DNA of 64,000 nucleotides from Thalassospira indica (GCF_003403095.1 NZ_CP031555.1:496001-560000), one strand, 5' to 3'. Numbered from the stretch's first letter, positions 46,246 through 56,805 are shown. Translations and numbers: made by a program. Notes: generated by a model from the sequence alone, not told the origin.

Positions 46246-48696
46246 TCAATACTCGTAAGGGCTGCCATCCATGTTTTCCATCAGGACTTCACGCTTGCCG
46301 ACATGGTTGGCGGCTGAAACGACACCGTTTTCTTCCATCTGTTCGATGATGCGGGCCGCGCGGTTGTAACCAATCGAAAGTTTGCGCTGGATGAAGCTGG
46401 TCGATGCCTTCTTCTCGCGAAGGACAATCCCGACCGCCTGATTATAAAGATCATCGTCCGATCCTGCTCCGCCAGATGCCCCAGCATTGCCGCCGGCCAT
46501 ATAGGCTGCAACCGGGTCTTCTTCGGGTTCTTCGGTCACGGTTTCAAGATAGGCCGGGTCACCCTGATCGCGCAGGTGTTTGACGATGCTTTCGACTTCC
46601 TCGTCCGACACAAACGGGCCATGGACACGCTGCAAACGGCCACCCTGACCCATGTAAAGCATATCGCCCTGACCCAGAAGTTGCTCCGCGCCCATTTCAC
46701 CCAGAATGGTGCGCGAGTCGATTTTGGACGTCACGGAATAGGAAATACGCGTTGGGAAGTTGGCCTTGATCGTCCCGGTAATGACGTCAACCGACGGGCG
46801 CTGGGTCGCCATGATCAGGTGCAGGCCAGCTGCACGGGCCATCTGGGCCAGACGCTGGATGGATGCCTCCACATCCTTGCCTGCCACAAGCATCAGGTCG
46901 GCCATCTCGTCCACGATGATAACGATGAAGGGCAGCGGCTCCATCGGCAATTCCTGATCTTCAAAGATCGGTTTACCGGTTTCCGGATCAAAGCCGGTTT
47001 GAACGCGCCGGGTCAGTTGCTCGCCCTTGGCGGCGGCTTCCTTGATGCGTTTGTTATAACCCGCAATGTTACGCACACCGACCTGGCTCATGGCGCGATA
47101 ACGGTCTTCCATTTCGCGCACGGCCCATTTAAGGGCCACAACTGCCTTATGCGGATCGGTCACAACCGGCGTCAACAGATGCGGGATGCCATCATAGATG
47201 GAAAGTTCCAGCATCTTGGGGTCAATCATGATGAAACGGCATTCTTCGGGGCGTAGACGATAGAGCAATGACAGGATCATCGCGTTCACACCAACCGATT
47301 TACCTGAACCTGTCGTACCGGCAATCAGCAAGTGCGGCATTTTGGAAAGGTCGGCGATCACGGGCGTGCCGCCGATATCCTTGCCAAGGCTCATATTAAG
47401 CTTACCGGTATTCTTTTCAAAATCGCTGGACGCCAGAATTTCATGCAGATGCACGGTTTCGCGCCGCGAATTTGGAAGCTCGATCCCGATCACGTTGCGC
47501 CCCGGCACGACCGCGACACGGGCGGCAATCGCACTCATCGACCGCGCAATATCATCGGCCAGACCAATCACACGCGATGATTTGACACCGGCCGCCGGTT
47601 CCAACTCATAAAGCGTAACAACCGGGCCCGGGCGGACCTGTACGATCTCGCCCTTTACGCCAAAGTCCTGCAGGACGGTTTCAAGCAAACGGGCATTTTG
47701 GGCCAGGGCTTCCTGATCGATCTGGTTGGCATCAGCCGGATCGGGTTCGCCAAGCAGATCAAGGGGTGGAAAACGATATTCATCCGAGCCCAGATCAAAC
47801 GATGCCTGACGTTGGGCTGTCGCCTTCTGGCTTGGTTGCAGCTTGGCAGCCGGGGCGGCGACGATATGGACCGGCGGTTCGTGATCGCCGTCTTCATCGT
47901 CAAATTCGTCATCCTCGTCCGGGGATGCTTGGGGTTCGGCTTTACGGGTGGAGATCGCAGCACCAAGTTTGGATTTGCCTTTTTCAAGCGACGGCTCCTG
48001 GCGCGAACCCGGTGCGCGCTTGGCAATCGGTTCGTCATTGCTGCCGGTCGGGATGATGGCGCGAATGCCCGCAACTACCTTGCCACCGACAAAGGACAGG
48101 GCGGTGCCCAACCGTCCCCATTCCGACAGCGAATAGGCCATGCAAAAGATCGTCAGCGCCAGACCAAGAACCATGGATGCCAACGCGATCAATGCCCGTG
48201 CGCGGGGAATACCAATCATCGCAAAGCCGGTCTGAAGTTTGCCGAGCAACAAGTCACCGGCAAAGCCACCCAACCCAACGGTCAGCGGCCAATGCATGCC
48301 CGGCTGAATGGCTGCTGCCGAAACTGCCACCAAAAGAAGTGCCAGCGGCAAAACAAGGAAACGTGCCCACATCCAACGGAACGGTTTGACCGCAATCAGG
48401 CGAAGGCCCCAAGCGACAAGCAAAACGGTAATCAGTGCGGATGCCAAGCCAAGCGTGCGGAGCATCATATCCGCGCCATAAGCCCCGACAATACCCAGCG
48501 GATTGAAAATCGTCGTGCGGTCAGTGGCGTGGTTAAAGGATGGGTCACCCGGATGAAAACCAATCAGCATGATGAACAACGCAATGGCCAGCAACACCAG
48601 CCCAAGGCCACAGAACCGCAAGCCGCTGCGCTTAAGGAGCGTCACAAGACTGCCGGGCATAAATGCGGTTCCAAGTGTGTTTGACTGGCTGCTCAT
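46246..48696 (-). CDS. ftsK: DNA translocase FtsK
   Basis: The 816-residue protein has four N-terminal membrane helices (about 25-200), a short polar, acidic linker, an alpha/beta motor with Walker A LIAGTTGSGKSVGVNAM near residue 459 and Walker B PFIVIIVDEMADLM. A C-terminal winged-helix gamma domain (about 740-805, ASTSFIQRKLSIGYNRAA) reads KOPS sites. It pumps chromosome ends at the division septum. dapC lies upstream on the same strand with only about 55 bp between. Confidence 0.97.
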   Translation of the reverse strand: MSSQSNTLGTAFMPGSLVTLLKRSGLRFCGLGLVLLAIALFIMLIGFHPGDPSFNHATDRTTIFNPLGIVGAYGADMMLRTLGLASALITVLLVAWGLRLIAVKPFRWMWARFLVLPLALLLVAVSAAAIQPGMHWPLTVGLGGFAGDLLLGKLQTGFAMIGIPRARALIALASMVLGLALTIFCMAYSLSEWGRLGTALSFVGGKVVAGIRAIIPTGSNDEPIAKRAPGSRQEPSLEKGKSKLGAAISTRKAEPQASPDEDDEFDDEDGDHEPPVHIVAAPAAKLQPSQKATAQRQASFDLGSDEYRFPPLDLLGEPDPADANQIDQEALAQNARLLETVLQDFGVKGEIVQVRPGPVVTLYELEPAAGVKSSRVIGLADDIARSMSAIAARVAVVPGRNVIGIELPNSRRETVHLHEILASSDFEKNTGKLNMSLGKDIGGTPVIADLSKMPHLLIAGTTGSGKSVGVNAMILSLLYRLRPEECRFIMIDPKMLELSIYDGIPHLLTPVVTDPHKAVVALKWAVREMEDRYRAMSQVGVRNIAGYNKRIKEAAAKGEQLTRRVQTGFDPETGKPIFEDQELPMEPLPFIVIIVDEMADLMLVAGKDVEASIQRLAQMARAAGLHLIMATQRPSVDVITGTIKANFPTRISYSVTSKIDSRTILGEMGAEQLLGQGDMLYMGQGGRLQRVHGPFVSDEEVESIVKHLRDQGDPAYLETVTEEPEEDPVAAYMAGGNAGASGGAGSDDDLYNQAVGIVLREKKASTSFIQRKLSIGYNRAARIIEQMEENGVVSAANHVGKREVLMENMDGSPYEY

Positions 48697-48752
48697 CTGG
48701 GTATCCGTTCTGGTTAAGTCCTGTTTCTCAAGCTGGGTGCGAAGTTTGAAGC

Positions 48753-49955
48753 CTAGCTTTCCAATGCCTTCGCAATGCGGGTCAGTCCTTCCCGCGCGGT
48801 TTCAAGATCGTGGACAAGGGCAATGCGGATAAACTGTTTGCCCGGATTGTTACCCTTGGCATCGGTCAAGGAAAGGTAACTGCCCGGGATGACCTTAACC
48901 CCGGTTTCTTTCCAGATTTTCCGGGTGGCGGCTTCATCGTCGCCGACATCAAGCCACAGGAAAAAACCACCCGGTGGGCGATAGAATCCAAACCGGTTGC
49001 CAAAGACTTCCTCGGCAATGTCGATTTTGGCGCGATAGATATCCCGGTTGGCCTCCGCATGGGCATCATCATTCCAAAGTGCGGTGGATGCGGCCATGAC
49101 AGGCATCGGAATGGTGGCCGAGCAATAGCTGCGCAGTGCCGTAAAGCGTTTGACGATTTTTGCATCACCGGCAACGAACCCTGAACGCAGGCCTGGGGCA
49201 CTGGATCGTTTCGAAAGACTGTGGAAGACAAGGATATTGTCCATGTTTCCACCCTGTGCGGCACAGATTTCAAGCGCGCCGGTCGGTGCGGTGCTGTCAT
49301 AGATATCGGCATAGCACTCATCCATCGCCAGAACGAAGTCATGCTTGCGCGCCAATGCAATGATCTGTTCGAGGTACGCGCGCGATGCAATCGCCCCTTG
49401 CGGATTGGCGGGCGAGCACAGGAAGAACAGCGCGCAGGCATCAAGATCCTTGGCATCAATCTGATCAAGATCGGGCAGGAACCCGTTTTCCGGCCCCGCT
49501 GCCAGCGGCACCATTTCCGCGTCATTCAGCACCGCCGCGCCGCAATAGACCTGATAGAACGGGTTGGGCAGCAAGACCTTTGGTTTGGGACCCGGTTGAT
49601 CCTGCGGAATGACGGTGGTGGCAATCAGATAAAGTGCTTCGCGCGTGCCTGCGACCGGCAGGACGTGATCATCACGGTCGATCATGTCTTTGGGCAGGTT
49701 ATAGCGGCGATCAAGCCAGTTTTTGATGGCGTCGCGCAATTCCGGCGTACCGGCACCGGGCGGGTATTTGTGCCAAAGGCTGGCATGTTTGACCATTGCC
49801 TCGGTGATCATGGCGGGCGGTTCATGCTGTGGCTCGCCGATCGACATAACAAGCGGCGGCTGACCGGGCTCGATCCCGTCAAGCAGGGTTGCCAATCGCG
49901 GAAACGGATAGGCAGGCAATTGATCCAGGCGCGCGTTAAACATGGTCGTCGTCAA
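48753..49955 (-). CDS. dapC: N-succinyldiaminopimelate aminotransferase-like PLP enzyme
   Basis: The 400-residue fold-type I aminotransferase begins MFNARLDQLPAYPFPRLATL and has SIGEPQHEPP, the DapC-like N-terminal signature. The PLP Lys is in FHSLSKRSSAPGLRSGF and the carboxylate-binding Arg is near the C-terminus. DapC converts N-succinyl-2-amino-6-ketopimelate in lysine/DAP synthesis. Other class I aminotransferase substrates cannot be excluded. ATG 49955 or 49943 could start it. Confidence 0.82.
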   Translation of the reverse strand: MTTTMFNARLDQLPAYPFPRLATLLDGIEPGQPPLVMSIGEPQHEPPAMITEAMVKHASLWHKYPPGAGTPELRDAIKNWLDRRYNLPKDMIDRDDHVLPVAGTREALYLIATTVIPQDQPGPKPKVLLPNPFYQVYCGAAVLNDAEMVPLAAGPENGFLPDLDQIDAKDLDACALFFLCSPANPQGAIASRAYLEQIIALARKHDFVLAMDECYADIYDSTAPTGALEICAAQGGNMDNILVFHSLSKRSSAPGLRSGFVAGDAKIVKRFTALRSYCSATIPMPVMAASTALWNDDAHAEANRDIYRAKIDIAEEVFGNRFGFYRPPGGFFLWLDVGDDEAATRKIWKETGVKVIPGSYLSLTDAKGNNPGKQFIRIALVHDLETAREGLTRIAKALES

Positions 49956-50077
49956 TCCAGCATGATCTGTGGTCCGCCGTTCGCGGTCCCGTTATTCGGA
50001 AGATGGGTAAAATCCCCTGACTTTACCCCTATGCCAAAAGTGCAAAGAAACATTTAAGAGCACGGGTAAGCCAACGC

Positions 50078-50112
50078 AAAAAGCCCGGAAAGATGCGCTT
50101 TCCGGGCTTTAA
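50078..50112 (-). terminator. Terminator of the first ammonium-channel gene
   Basis: AAAGCCCGGAAAG and CTTTCCGGGCTTT form a perfect 13-bp stem with loop ATGCG, with a T-run on the minus strand, just after the amt stop at 50144. Confidence 0.88.
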
Positions 50113-50143
50113 AGAGTATTAACTCTGTTGCGGGTCGCGCAGC

Positions 50144-51382
50144 TTAGCTCGCGCGGAGATCATCCTCGGGATATGCGCCGATGTTGTGGATCGAGATATC
50201 CGCACCATCAAACTCGGCTTCTTCGGACAGACGGATGCCAATGGTGGCTTTTAGGGCGCCATAGACAACAAAGCCGACCACGGTCGCAAAAACGACACCA
50301 ATCAGCGATCCTGCCAGCTGTGCGCTGAACGAAACACCGCCCATGCCGCCAAGGGCCTCAAGGCCAAAGATGCCACAGGCAATTCCGCCCAGAAGGCCGC
50401 ACATCCCGTGCAACGGCCAAACGCCGAGAACATCGTCAATTTTCCATTTTGCCTGACACTGATTGAAACCCCAGACAAACAGGGCACCGGCAAGACCACC
50501 AGTCACAAGTGCCCCCAACGGATGCATGACATCTGACCCGGCGCAAACGGCAACAAGTCCGGCAAGTGCGCCGTTATGGACAAAACCGGGATCATTTCGA
50601 CCGGCAATCAATGCCGTCAGAATGCCGCCGACCATCGCCATCAGCGAGTTAACCGCAACCAGTCCGGTAATACCGCTTATCGATTGTGCGGACATGACGT
50701 TAAAGCCAAACCAGCCAACACAAAGAACCCAGGACCCCAACGCCAGGAAGGGAATGTTTGACGGCGGAATACCGACGAGGCCGCCGGTTTTGGTATATCG
50801 CCCGCGACGAACGCCGAGATTGATCACAGCACCAAGTGCGATCCAGCCGCCAACCGCATGAACGACGATGGAACCGGCAAAATCATGGAACGGTGCACCA
50901 AAAGTGGCTTCGATCATGTCCTGGAAACCGAAATTGTTGTTCCAGACCATGCCCTCAAACAGGGGATAGCAAATACCCACCAGAATGGCGGTGGCAAATA
51001 GCTGCGGATAGAAACGTGCGCGTTCTGCAATGCCGCCAGAAATAATGGCCGGGATCGCTGCTGCAAACGTCAAAAGGAAGAAGAATTTGACCAGATCATA
51101 GCCGCTATCAGCAAAGGCTGGGCTGTTTTCGGGGGTGATCTGACCGCTCAGAACGCCAGCATTGGCAAAGAAATCAACGCCATATGCAACGCTGTAGCCG
51201 ACAAAGAAATAGGCAATGGTCGAAACAGCGAAATCAACAATGATCTTAACCAGTGCGTTAACCTGGTTCTTTTTGCGAACCGTGCCGACTTCAAGAAAGG
51301 CAAAACCGGCATGCATTGCGAGCACCATAATAGCGCCCATCAGGACGAAAAATACGTCCGAGGCAGTCTGGAAGGCCCCCAT
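50144..51382 (-). CDS. amtB: Ammonium transporter (Amt family), short paralogue
   Basis: The 412-residue channel has about eleven helices. The twin conduction histidines are in GSIVVHAVGGWIALGA and WPLHGMCGLLGGI. It has no cleavable signal peptide, and its first helix begins at residue 9. It differs clearly from the second Amt at 51714, so it is an old paralogue and not a recent copy. A sigma-54-like promoter lies 82 bp upstream, so it is probably its own nitrogen-controlled unit. Confidence 0.93.
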   Translation of the reverse strand: MGAFQTASDVFFVLMGAIMVLAMHAGFAFLEVGTVRKKNQVNALVKIIVDFAVSTIAYFFVGYSVAYGVDFFANAGVLSGQITPENSPAFADSGYDLVKFFFLLTFAAAIPAIISGGIAERARFYPQLFATAILVGICYPLFEGMVWNNNFGFQDMIEATFGAPFHDFAGSIVVHAVGGWIALGAVINLGVRRGRYTKTGGLVGIPPSNIPFLALGSWVLCVGWFGFNVMSAQSISGITGLVAVNSLMAMVGGILTALIAGRNDPGFVHNGALAGLVAVCAGSDVMHPLGALVTGGLAGALFVWGFNQCQAKWKIDDVLGVWPLHGMCGLLGGIACGIFGLEALGGMGGVSFSAQLAGSLIGVVFATVVGFVVYGALKATIGIRLSEEAEFDGADISIHNIGAYPEDDLRAS

Positions 51383-51463
51383 AAGGCGTCCCCCTTTTCA
51401 AATAGCGTTTCCTCTCGGTCCGGTCTTGTCGGGGCAGCCGGACTCTGGTTCGGGGCAGCCAAG

Positions 51464-51479
51464 ATCAATTTTCGTGCCA
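51464..51479 (-). promoter_or_regulatory. Predicted sigma-54 promoter of the short amt gene
   Basis: On the minus strand TGGCACG-AAAA-TTGAT matches the RpoN consensus TGGCACG-N4-TTGCW except for one base of the -12 element. It would start transcription about 70 nt before the ATG at 51382. Confidence 0.55.
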
Positions 51480-51626
51480 ATGCCACAAAACCGGGCAGCA
51501 AAGCGTAAAATGCCAAGGCTGTTGCTTGGTATTTGAGTGCCGTAGAGTGTCGTCCGTTTATGGGGGTGAAAAACGTCTTTGCCTTCCAAGTGATCAAAAC
51601 GCTGCCCAAAAAGGCAGCATGGAACA

Positions 51627-51661
51627 AAAAAGCCCGCCCGGGTTTCCCCGGACGGGCTTTT
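51627..51661 (-). terminator. Terminator of the glnK-amtB unit
   Basis: AAAAGCCCG and CGGGCTTTT enclose an inner CCGGG/CCCGG stem. A T-run follows on the minus strand, about 55 bp after the amtB stop at 51714. Confidence 0.85.
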
Positions 51662-51713
51662 GATCTGATCGATCAGGTGCCGTGCGAACACGGCACCTGT
51701 CAGAAAGTTTTGC

Positions 51714-53042
51714 TTAGAAGCGCTGGGAACCCTTGCCGAATTCTGGATAGGCTTCCAGACCAAGCTCGGTCGCGTCCGAACCGTTGGCTTCTTCTTCCTC
51801 GGAGAGGCGAATACCAACAGTGAACTTCAGAGCCAGCCATACGATCGACGAAGCAACGATGGTGAAGGCACCCATTGCAACGATACCGGTGATCTGCGTG
51901 CCGAAGGAAGCACCGTCATTGGTGAACGGAACAGCAAGCGTGCCCCAGATACCAGCAACAAGGTGAACCGAAACAGCACCGACAACGTCGTCGATTTTCA
52001 GTTTGTCGAGCAGCGGAACCGCAACAACAACCAGGATACCACCGATTGCACCGATGATGATCGCCGAGCCAATGGTCGGGGTGTCCGGAGCAGCCGTGAT
52101 CGAGACCAGACCAGCCAGTGCACCGTTAAGCGCCATGGTGAGGTCGACCTTTTTGTAAAGGATCTGGGTCAGGATGATTGCTGCAACCACACCGCCGGCA
52201 GCAGCCATGGTGGTGTTGCCATAGATGTTGGCAATGGCGATGACGTCAGCGCCGGTACCCATAGCAAGCTGGGAACCGCCGTTGAAGCCGAACCAGCCGA
52301 GCCACAGGACGAAGGTACCAAGCGTTGCAAGCGGAAGGTTCGAGCCCGGCATCGGGTGAACCGAACCGTCTTCGCCGTACTTGCCTTTACGTGCACCAAG
52401 GATGATCGCACCGGTCAGAGCAGCCCAGCCGCCGACCGAGTGAACAATGGTGGAACCGGCAAAGTCAGAGAAGCCCATTTCCGACAGCCAGCCGCCGCCC
52501 CAGGTCCATGCACCGGTGATCGGATACAGAACGCCAGTCAGAACAACGACGAAGATCAGGAACGGCCACAGTTTGATACGCTCGGCAACAGTACCCGATA
52601 CGATCGAAGCTGCGGTGGCAACGAAGACCATCTGGAAGAACCAGTCGGACGTTGCGGAATAACCGCCAGAGAAGTCGCCACCAAGGGCAGCGGAGTCATC
52701 TGCGCTCCACAGGCTCAGCGAGCCAATCCAGCCAGATACATCCATGTACATCAGGTTGTAACCGATGAGGTAGTACATGATGCCTGCGATTGCGAAGAGC
52801 GAAATGTTCTTCAGCAGGATGGTGGTAACGTTTTTGGTACGAACCAGGCCGCTCTCAAGCATAGCAAAGCCGGCCGCCATGAACATGACGATTGCGCCAC
52901 TGAACAGGAAGCTAAAGCTGTTGAGAATGAACTGGGTTTCAGCCGGAACGCCTGCGTCCTGAGCAAAAGCCGGAGAAGCGATTGCCAGAAGGGCGGTAGC
53001 TGCAGCCGCAGCAAGGCCGGTTTTCTTCATGGAAATAGTCAT
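51714..53042 (-). CDS. amtB: Ammonium transporter AmtB (with signal peptide), partner of GlnK
   Basis: The 442-residue protein starts with a cleavable signal peptide ending in SPAFAQD, as many AmtB proteins do. It then has eleven helices with the twin histidines in STIVHSVGGWAALTGA and AVSVHLVAGIWG. It conducts ammonium into the cytoplasm and is blocked by GlnK. It starts 23 bp after glnK, the classical glnK-amtB operon. Confidence 0.96.
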   Translation of the reverse strand: MTISMKKTGLAAAAATALLAIASPAFAQDAGVPAETQFILNSFSFLFSGAIVMFMAAGFAMLESGLVRTKNVTTILLKNISLFAIAGIMYYLIGYNLMYMDVSGWIGSLSLWSADDSAALGGDFSGGYSATSDWFFQMVFVATAASIVSGTVAERIKLWPFLIFVVVLTGVLYPITGAWTWGGGWLSEMGFSDFAGSTIVHSVGGWAALTGAIILGARKGKYGEDGSVHPMPGSNLPLATLGTFVLWLGWFGFNGGSQLAMGTGADVIAIANIYGNTTMAAAGGVVAAIILTQILYKKVDLTMALNGALAGLVSITAAPDTPTIGSAIIIGAIGGILVVVAVPLLDKLKIDDVVGAVSVHLVAGIWGTLAVPFTNDGASFGTQITGIVAMGAFTIVASSIVWLALKFTVGIRLSEEEEANGSDATELGLEAYPEFGKGSQRF

Positions 53043-53065
53043 AATGTCTCCCCTTGTCTCTGGAC

Positions 53066-53978
<913 letters not shown>

Positions 53979-55202
53979 ATGCATGATCAGCAGCCACTTC
54001 AAACCGATGTCATTATTCTTGGGGGCGGCTTGAACGGTGCCTCTATGGCCTTGGCGCTGGCCCATGGCGGCATCAAGTCGGTGGTGATTGATTATGCAGA
54101 CCCCAAAACCATCCTGACGGCCAATTACGATGGCCGTACGTGCGCGATTGCCGCCGCCTCCAAATCGGTTTTGGAAGTGATCGGTGCCTGGGAAAACATG
54201 GCCGATGGCGCGGAGCCGATCCTCGATATCCGCATTGCCGACGGTCAAAGCCCGCTTTTCCTGCATTACGACCATCATGATGTCGGTAACGAGCCGCTTG
54301 GCTATATCGTCGAAAACCTTGTCACGCGCAGCGCGCTTTATCGTGCGATTGAAAAAAACGATCTGGTCAAAATGATTGCACCGGCCAAGGTCGAAACGAT
54401 TGCACGTGATCAGGGTGCCATGACCATTACGCTTGCCGGCGGGCAAGTCGTGCGTGCGCCACTTGCCATCGGGGCGGAAGGGCGCAAATCCATGTTGCGC
54501 GAATGGGCGGGCATCAAGACCTATAACTGGAGCTATAAGCAAAGTGCGGTGGTTTGTACCGTCAAGCACCAGCAGCCCCACAACGGGCTGGCGGTCGAGC
54601 ATTTCCTGCCAGCAGGCCCGTTTGCAATCCTGCCGATGACAGATAACCGTTGCTCGATTGTCTGGACCGAGGGCACGGATCAGGCCAATTATCTGGTCAA
54701 TCTTGATGATCAGACCTTCCTTGATGAATTGCATCGCCGGTTTGACGGCTATCTCGGTGATCTTGAAGTTATCGGGCCACGCTTCTGCTATCCGCTTGGG
54801 TTGCAGCACGCCTATCACTATACCCAGGATCGCTTGGCGCTGATTGGTGATGCGGCGCACGGCATGCATCCGATTGCCGGTCAGGGGCTGAATATGGGGA
54901 TCCGCGATGTTGCGGTTCTGGCAGAAATTCTGGTCAATGCCCGTCGTCTCGGTCGTGATATCGGCAGTGCCGATGTGCTGGCAGAATATGAACAATGGCG
55001 TCGTTTCGACAACACGGTGATGCTGGCGGTAACCGATATCACCACGCGCCTGTTCTCGAACGATATCGCGCCGATCCGCTGGGCGCGTGATATCGGATTG
55101 GCGATTGTCGAGAAAATCCCGCCCCTTAAAAAGACCTTCATGTCGCATGCGATGGGCTATGCCGGTACCTTGCCAAAACTGATGCAGGGCAAGCCGTTGT
55201 AA
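53979..55202 (+). CDS. UbiH/UbiF/COQ6-family ubiquinone-biosynthesis FAD hydroxylase
   Basis: The 407-residue flavoprotein has the FAD loop VIILGGGLNGASMALALAHG, the YDGRTCAIAAAS segment, and the GD motif LALIGDAAHGMHPIAGQGLN. The family hydroxylates the ubiquinone ring at C1, C5 or C6. Alphaproteobacterial members vary in which position they use, so no symbol is given. ATG 53979 (MHDQQP) is chosen over 53838, whose extra 47 residues are not family-like. Confidence 0.9.
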   Translation: MHDQQPLQTDVIILGGGLNGASMALALAHGGIKSVVIDYADPKTILTANYDGRTCAIAAASKSVLEVIGAWENMADGAEPILDIRIADGQSPLFLHYDHHDVGNEPLGYIVENLVTRSALYRAIEKNDLVKMIAPAKVETIARDQGAMTITLAGGQVVRAPLAIGAEGRKSMLREWAGIKTYNWSYKQSAVVCTVKHQQPHNGLAVEHFLPAGPFAILPMTDNRCSIVWTEGTDQANYLVNLDDQTFLDELHRRFDGYLGDLEVIGPRFCYPLGLQHAYHYTQDRLALIGDAAHGMHPIAGQGLNMGIRDVAVLAEILVNARRLGRDIGSADVLAEYEQWRRFDNTVMLAVTDITTRLFSNDIAPIRWARDIGLAIVEKIPPLKKTFMSHAMGYAGTLPKLMQGKPL

Positions 55203-55320
55203 CCGGATCGCCTTTTGCCCTAACCGGGAACTGTTGCCAGGGATTCCGGTCGAAAAATGGCGATAGGTGATCAAAGGTCATTTAAAACCATTCAAAAACA
55301 TGTCGTTTTTTGTGGGTGAG

Positions 55321-55338
55321 TGTTGATTTGTGTCAACA
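55321..55338 (+). promoter_or_regulatory. FNR/Anr-type palindrome upstream of ompW
   Basis: TGTTGATTTGTGTCAACA is a palindrome with 6-bp arms (TGTTGA, TCAACA). It contains TTGAT-N4-GTCAA, one base from the FNR consensus TTGAT-N4-ATCAA. It lies 62 bp before the ompW ATG. E. coli ompW is also FNR-regulated. Confidence 0.6.
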
Positions 55339-55400
55339 AGTCAGCAAACAGAAAGGCGCAATGTCCCCGTCGAGTTGATCAAACTAACAGGGGACAGATA

Positions 55401-56057
55401 ATGTCATTCAAATCCAAACTCCTTGGTGCCGCATTGTTGGGTGGCATGATGGCCGCTTCGTTTGTTGCTGCCAATCCGGCTTCCGCACAGACCGCCGAAT
55501 TCAAAACCAAACAGGCTGGCGACATCGTTGTTCGTGCCCGTGCCATTGCTATGGTGCCGGACGAAGATACCTATGATGACACGATTGGTTCTGGCGAAGG
55601 CCAACTTAGCAACGACGTTGTTCCGGAAGTCGATTTTTCCTACTTCCTGACTGACAACATCGCGCTCGAACTGATCGCAGCAACCACGCAGCATGATCTG
55701 GATTGGTCGAACCCGAGCCTTGATGCTGGTTCTGTGCGCCTTCTGCCGCCGACACTGACCCTGCAGTATCACTTTATGCCGGAAAGCCGCTGGAGCCCGT
55801 ATGTTGGTGCAGGTATCAACTACACCTTCTTCTATGACTCCAAGCCGGGCCAGTTCAATTCTGTCAAATATGACGACGGCTTTGGCTATGCTTTCCAGGC
55901 TGGTTTTGACTATGCGATTTCTGGTCCGTGGTCTGTCAACCTCGACGTCAAGAAGATTTTCCTTGATACCGATGTCAGCATCAATAACGGTGCGAACACC
56001 TCCAAAGCCCATCTTGACCCGTGGGTCTTCGGTCTCGGTATTGGCTATCGCTTCTAA
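55401..56057 (+). CDS. ompW: Outer-membrane beta-barrel protein OmpW
   Basis: The 218-residue precursor has a signal peptide ending NPASAQT near residue 33, then an eight-strand barrel with OmpW landmarks: DIVVRARAIAMVPDED, LPPTLTLQYHFMPES, WSPYVGAGINYTFFYD and a C-terminal GLGIGYRF ending in Phe. OmpW passes small hydrophobic compounds across the outer membrane. ATG 55401 is used; an upstream in-frame start at 55320 would add 27 non-signal residues. It is followed by a terminator. Confidence 0.94.
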   Translation: MSFKSKLLGAALLGGMMAASFVAANPASAQTAEFKTKQAGDIVVRARAIAMVPDEDTYDDTIGSGEGQLSNDVVPEVDFSYFLTDNIALELIAATTQHDLDWSNPSLDAGSVRLLPPTLTLQYHFMPESRWSPYVGAGINYTFFYDSKPGQFNSVKYDDGFGYAFQAGFDYAISGPWSVNLDVKKIFLDTDVSINNGANTSKAHLDPWVFGLGIGYRF

Positions 56058-56103
56058 GAAAGCGTGCGTCCGAGGATGACCTCCCCGGACAGCAAGACAC
56101 TAA

Positions 56104-56133
56104 AGCGGTCCTGTCTTTGGCAGGGCCGTTTTT
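56104..56133 (+). terminator. ompW terminator
   Basis: CGGTCCTG pairs with CAGGGCCG (one G-T) over a 7-nt loop, followed by TTTTT. Confidence 0.8.
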
Positions 56134-56162
56134 GTTTTGGGACTTTTAGAAAGAAGGGGGGG

Positions 56163-56561
56163 TTAGCGCTTGGCGGGGTCGCGTGACAGGCCGCGTGCTT
56201 TGAGTGCGGCGAGATAGTCGTTCCAGAGCTTCTCCTGATTGTCGTGCAATTCGCGCAGATATTGCCAGCTAAACAGGCCGCTATCATGCAAGTCGTCGAA
56301 GGTAATGCGTACGGCATAGTTCCCGACTGGCACAATATCGATGATGCCGACATGCCGGCGGCCGGCGATGATCTTCTTTTCTGACGGATGATGGCCTTGA
56401 ACTTCAGCGGACGGGCTTTCCACCCGAAGCAGCTCGGCGCCAAGGCGTGTTTGAACACCGTCATCCCAGATGATTTCCAGAATGCGTTCATCACGCAGAT
56501 AGTTGATTTCAACCGGGGTGAAAGCGGGCGTAAAACCGTCGCTGGGCATGGTGGAAGGCAA
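56163..56561 (-). CDS. DUF971 (gamma-butyrobetaine-hydroxylase-like N-terminal domain) protein
   Basis: The 132-residue protein matches the DUF971/GBBH-like domain: ILEIIWDDGVQTRLGAELLR, then VGNYAVRITFDDLHDSGLFS and the end WQYLRELHDNQEKLWNDY. The domain is also found in proteins near Fe-S assembly, but its function is not settled. It follows the Trm112-like gene by 8 bp. Confidence 0.88.
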   Translation of the reverse strand: MPSTMPSDGFTPAFTPVEINYLRDERILEIIWDDGVQTRLGAELLRVESPSAEVQGHHPSEKKIIAGRRHVGIIDIVPVGNYAVRITFDDLHDSGLFSWQYLRELHDNQEKLWNDYLAALKARGLSRDPAKR

Positions 56562-56569
56562 CCTTTGCC

Positions 56570-56761
56570 TTAGTCTTCGATGGCACGAGCTTCGTCGGGC
56601 AGCATGATCGGAATGCCGTCGCGGATCGGATAGGCAAGACCGGCCTTCGGACTGATCAGTTCGTTATTTTCACGATCATATTCCAACGCCTGTTTGGTCA
56701 CCGGACAGACAAGGATTTCAAGAAGTTTCGGGTCTACCGGGCTATGGGTCGCAGTCATCAA
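56570..56761 (-). CDS. Trm112-family small protein
   Basis: The 63-residue protein has the pattern [20 protein letters not shown]...[14 protein letters not shown] of bacterial Trm112-like (YcaR/UPF0434) proteins. Only one of the usual zinc Cys residues remains, as in many alphaproteobacterial members. Its role is unknown; eukaryotic Trm112 activates methyltransferases. Confidence 0.92.
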   Translation of the reverse strand: MMTATHSPVDPKLLEILVCPVTKQALEYDRENNELISPKAGLAYPIRDGIPIMLPDEARAIED

Positions 56762-56805
56762 TTCAGCCTTCGGGTTGGATTTGCCGTGTGCGGCGGCAAT
56801 TATGT

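Larger units (their letters stand above)
51383..51713 (-). other. Intergenic region between the two amt genes
   Basis: 331 bp. It holds the sigma-54-like promoter at 51464-51479, a GCTGCC/GGCAGC hairpin at 51601-51618 and the downstream amtB terminator at 51627-51661. No gene is seen. Confidence 0.6.
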
